Positions 27,411 through 36,043 are shown, counted from the first letter of the stretch. The stretch: DNA of 64,000 nucleotides from Bacillus paramycoides (GCF_001884235.1 NZ_MAOI01000069.1:62001-126000); one strand, 5' to 3'. The notes: a model not told the origin generated them from the sequence alone. Translations and numbers: made by a program.

Positions 27411-28590
27411 ATGACTTTTTGAAAATTTTTAATTTATCGATTCGATTAATGGCTTCTTGCAATCGTTCCTCCGTATGTAATAGACCGACACGAACATAAC
27501 CTTCGCCATGTTCACCGAATCCAACACCAGGGGCAACAGCGACATGGGCCTCTTCAAGTAACATATCAGCAAATTGTTCAGAAGTGAAACCTTCTGGGAC
27601 AGGAAGCCATGCAAAGAATGATCCTTTTGGAATAGTTACATTCCATCCGATTGAATGACAAGCTTTAATAAGAGCATTTCTTCGAGATTCATAACAATTT
27701 ACAAGTTCTACCACACAAGACTGCGAGCTTAATAGAGCCTCACGGGCAGCTTCTTGTACAGCTCCAAAAATACTAACATACATATGATCTTGTAATAGGT
27801 TAATCGTTTCAATGACACTTTCATTGCCGACAGCAAAAGCGATACGCCATCCGGCCATATTGAAAGTTTTTGATAAAGTGTAGATTTCAATGCCGGTATC
27901 TTTGGCGCCGTCTGCTTGCAAGAAACTAACGGGCTTTTTTCCGTCAAATCCGATAGCACCGTATGCAAAATCGTGAATAACTAATATATTATGCTTATTA
28001 GCGAAATGAATTGTTTCATCAAAGAATTCTTTTGATGCTACAGCCCCAGTTGGATTATTAGGGTAGTTCAAAAACATTAACTTTGTTTGTTTGGCAATAG
28101 AGTCATCTATTTTTGAATAGTCCGGTAAAAAATTATTTTCTGAGACAAGTGGCATTATTTCAAAGTGTGCTTTGGCTAAAGAAACACCAGATAAATAATC
28201 TGGATACCCTGGATCTGGAACGAGAATAGTATCACCAGGGTTTGTAAAACAAAGTGGTAATTCAACGAGTCCAGCTTTTCCGCCAAATAAAATAGCGACT
28301 TCGGTAGCGGGATTTACTGTCACTCCGTATTCACGTTCATAAAACGTGGCAACGGCTTCTTTTAAGCTTTCATGTCCGCGAAATGGCGGATATTTATGAT
28401 GAAGGGTCTTTTCTGCCGCATCTTGTAAAGCCTTTACGATATGCGACGGTGTTGGTTGATCTGGATTTCCTTGACCTAGATTAATAACATCGTGACCAGC
28501 TGCAACGACTTTGTTAACTTTTGCAACAAGTGAAGCGAAAAATTGTGTCGGCAATGATGTTACTACCTCGGAAGGTTGAAAATTTTTCAT
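27400..28590 (-). CDS. mtnE: Methionine-forming aminotransferase of the salvage pathway
   Basis: A 396-residue fold-type I PLP aminotransferase. The PLP lysine is in YTLSKTFNMAGWR near residue 236, with the NYPNNPTG substrate motif near 168. Placement inside the mtn cluster and similarity to MtnE/YkrV point to transamination of 2-keto-4-methylthiobutyrate to methionine with glutamine as donor. ATG 28590 is preferred to the GTG at 28599, since AGAGGTGG lies seven bases before it. It is divergent from mtnU and has no riboswitch of its own that I can see. Confidence 0.9.
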   Translation of the reverse strand: MKNFQPSEVVTSLPTQFFASLVAKVNKVVAAGHDVINLGQGNPDQPTPSHIVKALQDAAEKTLHHKYPPFRGHESLKEAVATFYEREYGVTVNPATEVAILFGGKAGLVELPLCFTNPGDTILVPDPGYPDYLSGVSLAKAHFEIMPLVSENNFLPDYSKIDDSIAKQTKLMFLNYPNNPTGAVASKEFFDETIHFANKHNILVIHDFAYGAIGFDGKKPVSFLQADGAKDTGIEIYTLSKTFNMAGWRIAFAVGNESVIETINLLQDHMYVSIFGAVQEAAREALLSSQSCVVELVNCYESRRNALIKACHSIGWNVTIPKGSFFAWLPVPEGFTSEQFADMLLEEAHVAVAPGVGFGEHGEGYVRVGLLHTEERLQEAINRIDKLKIFKKSLTT

Positions 28591-28689
28591 ACTTTCCACC
28601 TCTTTTGAAAGTTGTTACAATTCTAGTGACAAATGATATAATCTTTCCAGTATTTTGTAAAGAAAAAAATAATGAATGGGGCTGACAAA

Positions 28690-29469
28690 ATGAAAGTCGC
28701 ATGTATTCAAATGGATATCGCATTTGGGGATGTGGAAAAGAATATTGAAAATGCAAAAAAACAAATAAGCGAAGCTATGAAAGAGCAGCCGGATGTTATT
28801 GTACTGCCAGAACTATGGACAACGGGTTATGATTTAACGAGGCTTTCTGAGATTGCGGATAGGAATGGATTGGAAACGAAAGATATGTTGAAAGAATGGT
28901 CAAAACAATATGGTGTACATATTGTTGGTGGTTCTATAGCAAAGCAAACGAAGCAAGGTGTTACAAATACGATGTATGTTGTAAATCGCGAAGGGCAGCT
29001 AGTAAATGAATACAGTAAAGTGCATTTATTTCAGCTTATGGATGAACATAAGTATTTAATCGCTGGTAATGGAACAGGTGAATTTACGCTAGATGATGTA
29101 GAGTGCGCGGGAGCAATTTGCTATGACATTCGTTTTCCAGAGTGGATGCGTGTTCATACTGCTAAAGGCGCAAAAGTTTTATTTGTTGTAGCAGAGTGGC
29201 CGTTAGCCCGTTTAGCACATTGGCGCTTGCTTTTGCAAGCGAGAGCAGTTGAAAACCAGTGTTATGTTGTGGCGTGTAATAGAGCAGGAGAGGATCCGAA
29301 TAATGAGTTTGCAGGTCATTCTTTAATTGTGGATCCTTGGGGTGAAGTTGTTGTAGAGGCAAGTGAAGAGGAATCTATTTTATTTGGAGAGCTTAAACTC
29401 GAGAAAATTAAAGAAGTACGTAAAGGAATTCCAGTGTTCGCTGATCGCCGTCCAGAATTATACAAATAA
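28690..29469 (+). CDS. mtnU: Carbon-nitrogen hydrolase of the salvage cluster (omega-amidase type)
   Basis: A 259-residue nitrilase-fold hydrolase. The catalytic triad is visible as Glu in VLPELWTTGYD near residue 42, Lys in YSKVHLFQL near 116 and Cys in GAICYDIRFPEWMR near 146. In B. subtilis the gene in this position is mtnU (ykrU), probably an omega-amidase that removes 2-oxoglutaramate formed by glutamine-dependent transamination with MtnE. ATG 28690 matches the known length; a start at 28672 is rejected. Divergent from mtnE. Confidence 0.9.
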   Translation: MKVACIQMDIAFGDVEKNIENAKKQISEAMKEQPDVIVLPELWTTGYDLTRLSEIADRNGLETKDMLKEWSKQYGVHIVGGSIAKQTKQGVTNTMYVVNREGQLVNEYSKVHLFQLMDEHKYLIAGNGTGEFTLDDVECAGAICYDIRFPEWMRVHTAKGAKVLFVVAEWPLARLAHWRLLLQARAVENQCYVVACNRAGEDPNNEFAGHSLIVDPWGEVVVEASEEESILFGELKLEKIKEVRKGIPVFADRRPELYK

Positions 29470-29473
29470 AATG

Positions 29474-29503
29474 TTGACAAGTGATTTTTATTCTTGGTAT
29501 AGT
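29474..29503 (+). promoter_or_regulatory. Promoter of the mtnKA leader
   Basis: TTGACA (29474-29479), 18-base spacer and TATAGT (29498-29503) lie just before the S-box, immediately after mtnU. Confidence 0.75.
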
Positions 29504-29537
29504 CTTCATCATAAAGTTGAAAGTTCAAAAAAATACA

Positions 29538-29680
29538 ACTCTTATCAAGAGCAGGTGGAGGGATTTGGCCCGATGAAGCCCAGCAACCGACCGTAATACC
29601 ATTGTGAAATGGGGCGTTTATTACGCCAAAAAGGCACGGTGCTAATTCCAGCAGAAAGTAAACTTTCTGGCAGATAAGAG
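29538..29680 (+). ncRNA. SAM (S-box) riboswitch upstream of mtnKA
   Basis: CTCTTATCAAGAGCAGGTGG, AGGGA, GATGAAGCCCAGCAACC, a long P3 arm, CACGGTGCTAATTCC and CAGATAAGAGG follow the S-box consensus in order; P1 is CTCTTATC with GATAAGAG. Confidence 0.95.
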
Positions 29681-29696
29681 GGGAGAAGATAAACTT

Positions 29697-29730
29697 CAAA
29701 CCTCTTTCTTCGTGGAAAGAGGTTTTTCTT
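29697..29730 (+). terminator. Riboswitch-controlled terminator before mtnK
   Basis: AAACCTCTTTC and GAAAGAGGTTT form an 11-bp stem with a six-base loop and T-run directly after the S-box. Confidence 0.9.
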
Positions 29731-29768
29731 ATGTTGAAAAACCTCTGAATTAAAAGGAGGAGAAGACG

Positions 29769-30950
29769 GTGGGATATTATTCATTAACAGAAGAAACAGC
29801 TGTGCAATACGCAAAAGAACAGGGCTATTTTGAAAAGAAAGCAACTGTAGTCTGCCATGAAATTGGGGATGGCAATTTAAATTACGTCTTCAAATTAGAT
29901 GATGGAGAGAAGACGATTATAATAAAACAAGCACTTCCATATGCAAAAGTAGTTGGTGAGAGCTGGCCACTGTCTATAAAAAGAGCGACAATTGAAAGTA
30001 AAGCACTGCAAATTTTTGCGAAGTATGTACCGGAATACGTTCCGGAAGTATACAGTCATGATGAGAAGCTGGCAGTAACAGTAATAGAAGATTTATCAAG
30101 GTTGACAATTACAAGAAAAGGATTAATAGACGGAGAAGAGTATCCGCTTTTATCCCAGCATATCGGTCGTTTTCTAGCACACGTTTTATTTTATACTTCA
30201 GATTTCGGCTTACGCTCAGAAGAGAAAAGAGTGTTGGATGGCACATTTGTTAATCCGGATCTTTGTAAAATTACAGAAGATTTAGTGTTTACGGATCCAT
30301 TTGGTCATTATGATACGAATGATTATGAGCCAGATTTGAAACTAGTAGTTGATGAACTTTGGAGTGACAAAACTTTAAAATTAAAAGTAGCGCAGCATAA
30401 ATATAAGTTCTTAACGAGAAAAGAAGCGCTCATTCATGGGGATTTACATACTGGTAGTATTTTTTCATCACCTGCTGAAACGAAAGTAATTGATCCAGAG
30501 TTCGCAACTTATGGCCCGTTTGGATTTGATTTAGGTCAATTTATTGCAAATTTATTGTTAAATGCGTTATCGCGAGAAGAGGAAAAAAGAAATGTGTTGT
30601 TTTTCCATATAGAGAAGACATGGAGTTATTTTGTAGAAGCTTTTACGAAGTTATGGATTGGAGAAGGTGTAGAAGCATATACGAAAGAAAAGCAATGGTT
30701 ACCAATTATTTTGCAAAACATTTTTAGTGATGCTGTTGGATTTGCCGGATGTGAACTTATTCGTAGAACAATTGGCTTAGCGCATGTAGCTGATTTAGAT
30801 GAAATAGCAGATAAAGAAAGAAGACTCCAAGCTAAGAAACAAGCACTTTACTTAGGAAAAGAACTATTAAAATATGAATCAAAGAGCGCAGATATTCAAC
30901 TGTTTCGAACATTATTTCAACATACAGTTTCAGGAGGCATAAAGGCATGA
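29769..30950 (+). CDS. mtnK: S-methyl-5-thioribose kinase
   Basis: A 393-residue kinase of the APH/choline-kinase fold that phosphorylates methylthioribose. The catalytic loop is [12 protein letters not shown] near residue 230, and [17 protein letters not shown] near 250 contains the metal-binding Asp. GTG 29769 follows AAAAGGAGGAGAAG. It is the first gene under the SAM riboswitch and overlaps mtnA by four bases. Confidence 0.95.
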   Translation: MGYYSLTEETAVQYAKEQGYFEKKATVVCHEIGDGNLNYVFKLDDGEKTIIIKQALPYAKVVGESWPLSIKRATIESKALQIFAKYVPEYVPEVYSHDEKLAVTVIEDLSRLTITRKGLIDGEEYPLLSQHIGRFLAHVLFYTSDFGLRSEEKRVLDGTFVNPDLCKITEDLVFTDPFGHYDTNDYEPDLKLVVDELWSDKTLKLKVAQHKYKFLTRKEALIHGDLHTGSIFSSPAETKVIDPEFATYGPFGFDLGQFIANLLLNALSREEEKRNVLFFHIEKTWSYFVEAFTKLWIGEGVEAYTKEKQWLPIILQNIFSDAVGFAGCELIRRTIGLAHVADLDEIADKERRLQAKKQALYLGKELLKYESKSADIQLFRTLFQHTVSGGIKA

Positions 30951-32005
30951 GTACAATTATTACTGTTCCGAGATCTGTAAGTTGGAAAGGCGATGCCATT
31001 GCGGTATTAAATCAAACCAAACTACCGCATGCCACTGAATACAAAACATTAACGACTATTGAAGAGGTATGGAAAAGCATCATTATGTTAGAAGTACGCG
31101 GAGCACCTGCAATTGGAATTGTAGCTGCGTTTGGTTTGGCACTTGCGGCAAAGAAATACAATGCGCCAAATATCGATGAATTTCAAAAGAAGTTTAATAG
31201 CGATTGTAATTATTTAGGGACATCACGTCCGACGGCAGTGAATTTATTTTGGGCAATCGATCGTATGAGAGAATCTATTCAAGAGATTACTACAATAAAA
31301 GAAGCACAAAAAATATTAGAAGACGAAGCGCTTCGCATTCAGCAAGAGGATGAAGAGGTGTGCCGAAGTATTGGAGAACATGGTTTAACATGTTTTAAAG
31401 ACGGTGATAAAATTTTAACAATTTGTAATGCAGGGAGTATTGCAACTGCTAGATATGGTACCGCATTAGCACCGTTTTATATTGGGAAAGAGAAAGGTGT
31501 GCATTTACATGCGTATGCGTGTGAAACGAGACCAGTGTTACAAGGTGGTCGTTTAACGACATGGGAATTAGAGCAAGCAAACATTAATGTAACGCTTATT
31601 ACGGATAATACGGCAGCTCATGCAATTCGAACGAAAGAAATTAATGCAATTATCGTAGGGGCAGATCGAATCGTTGAAAATGGTGATACTGCTAATAAAA
31701 TAGGAACATTAAATTTAGCTATACTAGCAAAGTATTTCGGTATCCCATTCTATGTTGCAGCCCCGTTATCTACATTTGATATTACGAAACAAACAGGTGC
31801 TGAAATTGTCATTGAAGAAAGAGACGAAACAGAAGTTACGAAAATTTTTGGAAAACAAGTGGCGCCAATAGGTACTCCTGTATTTAACCCTGCATTTGAC
31901 GTGACACCACATGAATTAATTACAGGTATTATTACTGAGAAGGGTATTTTAAGAGGGGATTATAAAGATGAAATTACGTCATTATTTAAAAAACAAGCTA
32001 ATTAA
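30947..32005 (+). CDS. mtnA: S-methyl-5-thioribose-1-phosphate isomerase
   Basis: A 352-residue member of the eIF2B-like family that converts methylthioribose-1-phosphate into the ribulose isomer. Active-site residues are in [13 protein letters not shown] (Cys near residue 163) and [17 protein letters not shown] (Asp near 240); EVRGAPAIG near 50 is the phosphate loop. It overlaps mtnK by four bases and its own 3' end overlaps the operon terminator. Confidence 0.96.
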   Translation: MSTIITVPRSVSWKGDAIAVLNQTKLPHATEYKTLTTIEEVWKSIIMLEVRGAPAIGIVAAFGLALAAKKYNAPNIDEFQKKFNSDCNYLGTSRPTAVNLFWAIDRMRESIQEITTIKEAQKILEDEALRIQQEDEEVCRSIGEHGLTCFKDGDKILTICNAGSIATARYGTALAPFYIGKEKGVHLHAYACETRPVLQGGRLTTWELEQANINVTLITDNTAAHAIRTKEINAIIVGADRIVENGDTANKIGTLNLAILAKYFGIPFYVAAPLSTFDITKQTGAEIVIEERDETEVTKIFGKQVAPIGTPVFNPAFDVTPHELITGIITEKGILRGDYKDEITSLFKKQAN

Positions 32006-32023
32006 TGATAGCTTGTTTTTTTA
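31990..32023 (+). terminator. mtnKA terminator
   Basis: AACAAGCTA and TAGCTTGTT form a 9-bp stem with an eight-base loop and a run of seven T; it overlaps the mtnA stop codon. Confidence 0.85.
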
Positions 32024-32075
32024 TGCCTAAAGTTTTCTGTTTCCCTTATTTATGTAATGAAGGGAGGAGAGAAGG

Positions 32076-32237
32076 ATGGAAGAGTGGATCTCGATGATAG
32101 GTAATGTGGGGTTTCCGATTGTTGTAACATTATATTTACTACATCGTATTGAAAGTAAATTAGATGGAGTAATTGTTGCAATTGAAAAACTCCCGCAACA
32201 ATTACTAAAGTATGAAGATCCTCGCGATAGAAAATAG
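32076..32237 (+). CDS. YvrJ-family peptide (53 aa)
   Basis: A short frame reading MEEWISMIGNVGFPIVVTLY, then LLHRIESKLDGVIVAIEKLP and a basic tail ending DPRDRK. The N-terminal motif with a Gly-Phe-Pro and one hydrophobic segment, followed by an amphipathic helix, matches the YvrJ family of small Bacillus proteins of unknown function. AAGGGAGGAGAGAAGG directly before the ATG is an excellent ribosome site, and a hairpin follows the stop. Confidence 0.85.
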   Translation: MEEWISMIGNVGFPIVVTLYLLHRIESKLDGVIVAIEKLPQQLLKYEDPRDRK

Positions 32238-32240
32238 AAT

Positions 32241-32325
32241 AAAGTTTGCTCTTTGTGAGCAAACTTTCTCCCGCTATGTGCGGGAGAATAATCAGTGAGG
32301 ATGGACAAAATCCTCACTGATTAAA
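32241..32325. repeat. Three tandem hairpins after the YvrJ gene
   Basis: Three perfect stems stand in a row: AAAGTTTGCTC/GAGCAAACTTT (5-base loop, 32241-32267), TCTCCCGC/GCGGGAGA (5-base loop, 32267-32287) and AATCAGTGAGGAT/ATCCTCACTGATT (7-base loop, 32290-32322). Part of the second and third recurs, inverted, on the far side of bdhA. Confidence 0.85.
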
Positions 32326-32342
32326 GTTTCACGTTATTTCTC

Positions 32343-33119
32343 TTATTGAGCAGTATAACCACCGTCGATAACGACAGCTTGACCAGTTATACCTTTTGCT
32401 TTTTCACCAGCTAAAAATATAGCATAATCAGCAATTTCTTGTACTTGTAACAATCTTTTCTGTGGTACAAGTGGATAAATGACATCTTCTAAAACATTTT
32501 CAAGTGGTACATTCCGTGTAGTTGCTAAGTCTTGTAGTTGATTGCGTACAAGGGGGGTATCAACATATCCAGGGCAAAGAGCATTTACAGTAATTCCATG
32601 AGTTGCTCCCTCTAAAGCAGCCACTTTTGTTAATCCAATTACTCCGTGTTTCGCACTATTATAAGCAGCTTTTCCAGCAAATCCGATAAGGCCGTTAATA
32701 GAAGCAATATTAATAATTCGCCCATATTTTTGGTTCTTCATAATAGGAAAGGCATGCTTAATTGCGATAAACGGAGCAATCTGCATAATTTTAATAAGAA
32801 GTTCGAACTTATCCGTTGGAAAATCTTCAATTGGTGAGACATGTTGCATTCCGGCGTTATTAATTAATATATCTAATGAACCGAAATGAGTAACTGTTTG
32901 AGAAATTGCTGCTGCAATTTCTTCTTCGGAGGTAACGTCACATTTTAAACCGATAGCTTGAAAACCTTCTTTTTGCAATTGTTCAGCAGCTTCTTTTGCA
33001 CGATCTTCAAGGCGATCACTAATGACAACTTTTGCACCTTCTTTTGCGAAAGCATTTCCCATTTCATAACCAATACCGCTCGCAGCACCTGTTAAAAAAA
33101 CAACTCGATTTGTAACCAT
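32343..33119 (-). CDS. 3-hydroxybutyrate dehydrogenase
   Basis: A 258-residue classical short-chain dehydrogenase. Motifs: TGAASGIGYEMG near residue 10, NNAGMQH near 90, INIASINGL near 140 with the catalytic Ser, and YNSAKHG near 155 (Tyr and Lys). The length and the MQHVSPIEDFP region fit NAD-dependent D-3-hydroxybutyrate dehydrogenase, which turns 3-hydroxybutyrate to acetoacetate. Start ATG 33119 is used because GAAGGAG lies at good distance; the GTG 33131 overlaps that site. Flanked on both sides by related hairpin repeats. Confidence 0.85.
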   Translation of the reverse strand: MVTNRVVFLTGAASGIGYEMGNAFAKEGAKVVISDRLEDRAKEAAEQLQKEGFQAIGLKCDVTSEEEIAAAISQTVTHFGSLDILINNAGMQHVSPIEDFPTDKFELLIKIMQIAPFIAIKHAFPIMKNQKYGRIINIASINGLIGFAGKAAYNSAKHGVIGLTKVAALEGATHGITVNALCPGYVDTPLVRNQLQDLATTRNVPLENVLEDVIYPLVPQKRLLQVQEIADYAIFLAGEKAKGITGQAVVIDGGYTAQ

Positions 33120-33168
33120 GATGAAAAACACTCCTTCATAATAAAGTGAAATTTAAATAAGTGGAGGG

Positions 33169-33208
33169 CATCCCTCACTGATTATTAGCCCACAAATAGC
33201 GGGCTAAT
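33169..33208. repeat. Inverted copy of the hairpin repeat upstream of bdhA
   Basis: Read on the minus strand, the 35 bases beginning CCCGCTATTTGTGGGCTAAT closely match 32270-32304 (CCCGCTATGTGCGGGAGAAT), and both continue AATCAGTGAGG. An ATTAGCCC/GGGCTAAT stem is present. Confidence 0.8.
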
Positions 33209-33279
33209 AGTTCTCTTATTGCTCTATTTAGAGAAGCGATAATGAAATTCCTGCAAACATTTGGAAATAATGTCGTTAG

Positions 33280-33363
33280 CTATCTTGCTTTGCAAAGTAG
33301 CCTCTGCTATACTATTTTGTAAAGCAAGATACTTACGCTTATCTATCTTGTAAAACAAGATAG
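33280..33363. promoter_or_regulatory. padR promoter with three copies of a 21-base operator
   Basis: Promoter TTGCTT (33285-33290), 17-base spacer, TATACT (33308-33313). Operators at 33280-33300, 33312-33332 and 33343-33363 share the pattern CTATCTTGT-AAA-ACAAGATAG; the third is a perfect palindrome and touches the ribosome site, the first covers the -35 box and the second begins at the end of the -10. Confidence 0.8.
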
Positions 33364-33379
33364 TGGGAGGATTTGAATT

Positions 33380-33712
33380 ATGTCGACAAGTCAAATGCTA
33401 AAAGGGATTTTAGAAGGTTGCCTCCTTGCTATTATTTCTGAAGGTGAAATATATGGTTATGAAATGAGTGAAAAACTAGCGAAATATGGTTTCACAATGG
33501 CAAGTGAGGGGAGTATTTATCCGTTATTAATACGAATGCAAAAGGAAGGATTAATAACAAGTGTAATGAAGGAATCCCCATCTGGCCCAAAGCGAAAATA
33601 TTATACATTAACAGAAAAAGGCGAAGAAGCACTAGATGAATTTATGGATCGCTGGGAAGCGATGCAAAGTAGTGTAGAGCGTCTACTGGAAGGGAAGAGG
33701 AGCAGAAAATAA
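33380..33712 (+). CDS. PadR-family transcriptional regulator
   Basis: A 110-residue one-domain PadR protein. The winged helix shows LAIISEGEIYGYEMSEKL near residue 15 and the wing ASEGSIYPLLIRMQKEGLIT near 45, followed by SGPKRKYYTLTEKG, the conserved basic turn. GTGGGAGG lies before ATG 33380. The stop codon overlaps the next start (TAATG), so regulator and membrane gene are made together. Three inverted repeats upstream strongly suggest autorepression. Confidence 0.92.
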   Translation: MSTSQMLKGILEGCLLAIISEGEIYGYEMSEKLAKYGFTMASEGSIYPLLIRMQKEGLITSVMKESPSGPKRKYYTLTEKGEEALDEFMDRWEAMQSSVERLLEGKRSRK

Positions 33713-34479
33713 TGCTATCAAATGAAGCACGCAAGTTTTTATTAGATATGAGATTATTTTTGACTGCAAAGGGTGTGAAAGAAAGTGATGTTCATAATTT
33801 TTTAGAAGATGCAGAACTCCATTTAATTGAAGGTGAGAGTGACGGGAAAAGTGTAGTAGATATTTTTGGAAGTTCACCGAAAGAATACGCAAATGAACTT
33901 GTAAAAGTGATGGAAAAGGATAGACAGGAAACGTGGAAGCAAATTGGCTATACGGTAATGAATATCGTTGCGTTTTGGATTATCGCTTCTATTCTAGTAG
34001 TCAATAATGGGATTCTACAGATTTCGTTTATTCAATGTGTTGGATATAGCCTTACATTGATTCTAGCTATTATTGGTCCTAATTTTCTACTTCGTAAAAT
34101 GACCTTTTTGACAGGTTTTACAACAAGCTGGTTTTCTATGTGGTTTTTAGTAATGATAGCGCCAGTGTTTTTATTAGGAGTAGTTACTATATTAGATGTG
34201 ATATATCCTACACCGATGTTTATGTTCACTCTAGTACAAAGTTATATATTGGCTGGGTTAATTTTTATTATCACGGTAGTTATAAATGTATATTTTGAAG
34301 GATGGTTCAAAAATTTATACTTAATCATTCCACTTTCTATTATGTTAGTTTTTAAAACATTTACATCAGAAGAACTAATTCCAATGTTATTTCAAATTAT
34401 ATGTTTATACGGAAGTTTATTTGTTTTAATTTTCCTTGAAATTATGATGAAGGCGAATAAAAGAGAGACGGTCAAATAA
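33712..34479 (+). CDS. HAAS-type membrane protein, first paralog
   Basis: A 255-residue protein with a cytoplasmic helical N-terminal domain (residues ~1-75, with VHNFLEDAELHLIEGESDGK and FGSSPKEYANEL) followed by about six hydrophobic membrane helices. The N-terminal domain matches the HAAS-type domain usually encoded beside PadR regulators; I know no biochemical function. It shares the acidic-aromatic pattern with its tandem neighbour but differs in the membrane part. Starts inside the padR stop. Confidence 0.75.
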   Translation: MLSNEARKFLLDMRLFLTAKGVKESDVHNFLEDAELHLIEGESDGKSVVDIFGSSPKEYANELVKVMEKDRQETWKQIGYTVMNIVAFWIIASILVVNNGILQISFIQCVGYSLTLILAIIGPNFLLRKMTFLTGFTTSWFSMWFLVMIAPVFLLGVVTILDVIYPTPMFMFTLVQSYILAGLIFIITVVINVYFEGWFKNLYLIIPLSIMLVFKTFTSEELIPMLFQIICLYGSLFVLIFLEIMMKANKRETVK

Positions 34480-34489
34480 GGGAGGGGTT

Positions 34490-35248
34490 ATGATGCAAGT
34501 TTCTAAAGAAGGGGAAAAGTTTTTAATCGATACGAAAGTGTATTTAATAACGAAGGGAATTAAAGAAGAAGATGTGGATGCTTTTCTAGAAGATGCAGAG
34601 CTTCATTTAATAGAAGGTGAGAAAGAGGGAAAGACGGTAAGTGATATATTTGGTGATTCACCAAAAGCATACGCGGAAGAGTTAGCGAAAGAGATGGAGA
34701 AGGATAAAAGCGGAAGTATAAAAAGTATTCTTGCAATGATAATGGGTGTTGGTGGGTATTGGTTATTAACTCATATTTTGTTTAATAATCCAAATCAGCA
34801 ATTTACACTAACTAATGTACAATTAATTGGTTATCCAATCGTATTAATGATTACGATCGTCGGAACGATTGTTGCGTTTAGAATGTCTTCTTTTAAAAGT
34901 AAGTTAGTAGAGTTCGGAATTATTTATATGATAGTGATGGTCCCTATTCTATTATTAGTATTATTGATGTTTATTGATAAATGGTACGGTACATCTGTCT
35001 TACAATTGACGACAATACAAACTTATATATTAGCCGCAATTATCTTTTTGTTACTTCTTATTGGTGAAGTGTATGTTCTTGGCTGGATGGGCGTTCTTGC
35101 GTTAATTGTCCCTTTAGTAATTATGTTTATATTTAAAGACTTAGAAGAGAGGAATATATTTTGGGGAATTGCAAAGGTTTTACTTATGTATGGTAGTTTA
35201 TATGGATTAATGAGATGGTATTTAAAAATTGAAGAGAAAAAAGTGTGA
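34490..35248 (+). CDS. HAAS-type membrane protein, second paralog
   Basis: A 252-residue paralog of the preceding gene: DAFLEDAELHLIEGEKEGK and FGDSPKAYAEELAKEM repeat the first paralog's N-terminal pattern almost exactly, while the six or so membrane helices are more diverged. AGGGAGGGGTT precedes ATG 34490 (a second ATG follows at once). Ten bases separate the pair. Tandem duplication under a PadR promoter is the main feature; a signalling or envelope-stress role is only inferred. Confidence 0.75.
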   Translation: MMQVSKEGEKFLIDTKVYLITKGIKEEDVDAFLEDAELHLIEGEKEGKTVSDIFGDSPKAYAEELAKEMEKDKSGSIKSILAMIMGVGGYWLLTHILFNNPNQQFTLTNVQLIGYPIVLMITIVGTIVAFRMSSFKSKLVEFGIIYMIVMVPILLLVLLMFIDKWYGTSVLQLTTIQTYILAAIIFLLLLIGEVYVLGWMGVLALIVPLVIMFIFKDLEERNIFWGIAKVLLMYGSLYGLMRWYLKIEEKKV

Positions 35249-35425
35249 ATTAGGTGTTTAATAAGAAAAAGGCTGCTTTAGATATGCAAAAAAATATTTC
35301 CAAAGAAATATTATATTGGGATTTTTAGAGGGGTTACGTTTACTTTTAGTTCTATATTTTTATTTCTGGCAGCCGGCATTTGCTTTGTTGATGTGAATAT
35401 GATGTTTTAAACAGTAACAATATTG
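35249..35425 (+). other. Intergenic region with a frame-broken small open frame
   Basis: From GTG 35254 the reading VFNKKKAALDMQKNISK stops after DF; one base out of frame the next stretch reads YYIGIFRGVTFTFSSIFLF and on to AAGICFVDVNMMF, ending 35410. Removing one base would give a ~50-residue one-helix protein, so this may be the remnant of a small gene. Confidence 0.35.
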
Positions 35426-35440
35426 TTACTGTTTTTTTCT
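35411..35440. terminator. Terminator after the PadR-HAAS operon
   Basis: AAACAGTAACA and TGTTACTGTTT pair around ATAT, followed by seven T residues; it also ends the convergent metzincin-like gene. Confidence 0.88.
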
Positions 35441-36043
35441 GTGTAATAAAGGACTTTGTAAAGAAAGAGCTTTTTGCTCATTTGTTAATAATGAATTGAT
35501 ATGAACTTGATCAGGGCGGGGGACTATAGGATACATAAGGTTGGATGGAGAAGGATGATGTTCAGAACCTGTTGGAGAATGGGGATCAGCGTGCGTAAGT
35601 TTTCCATGAATCCGCCTTGTAAATAAAATATGACCAATTTCGTGAGCGAGGGTGTATATATTTTTTATTGGAGCAGCTGAGTTTGTTAAAACGATATAGC
35701 CAGTGAGTTGCTGTTGCTTCGCTAAAGAGTAAGCGCAGGCAATTACTGCCGTTTCTTTGAAATAATCACTAGCAATGTAGCAAATGTACAAATCACAATT
35801 TGGGGATTCGGAAATACAAGTGTTAAAAAAAGATGATAATTTCGGTTGGTTTTGAATAGAGTTTTTATAACTAATTTCTCCATTCGTAAAGCGGAATAAC
35901 TCGTTTAATACAATTACATCTTTAATTTGAAATGTAATGGGATACCATATTGATTCTGCGACAGCCAAATCTTTTGCGATACGTTCGTCTGAAATATCAG
36001 CTCCTGGGGTAATGCAAATACATATATTTAAATATTGATCCAT
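35426..36043 (-). CDS. Metzincin-like zinc metalloprotease
   Basis: A 205-residue protein with a long zinc motif, LAHEIGHILFTRRIHGKLTH near residue 133 (HExxHxxxxxxxH style), followed by a Met in SPSNLMYPIVP that would be the Met-turn. No signal peptide or membrane helix is visible, so it is probably cytoplasmic unless exported by another route. No known substrate. ATG 36043 follows GAGGTG; the GTG nine bases upstream overlaps that site. It is convergent with the HAAS operon and has no partner gene. Confidence 0.75.
   Translation of the reverse strand: MDQYLNICICITPGADISDERIAKDLAVAESIWYPITFQIKDVIVLNELFRFTNGEISYKNSIQNQPKLSSFFNTCISESPNCDLYICYIASDYFKETAVIACAYSLAKQQQLTGYIVLTNSAAPIKNIYTLAHEIGHILFTRRIHGKLTHADPHSPTGSEHHPSPSNLMYPIVPRPDQVHINSLLTNEQKALSLQSPLLHRKKQ

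Noticed and set aside
34490-35248. The two HAAS-type genes as a toxin-antitoxin pair
   Set aside because: They are paralogs of each other with six membrane helices each, and neither resembles a known toxin or antitoxin; the PadR context explains them better.
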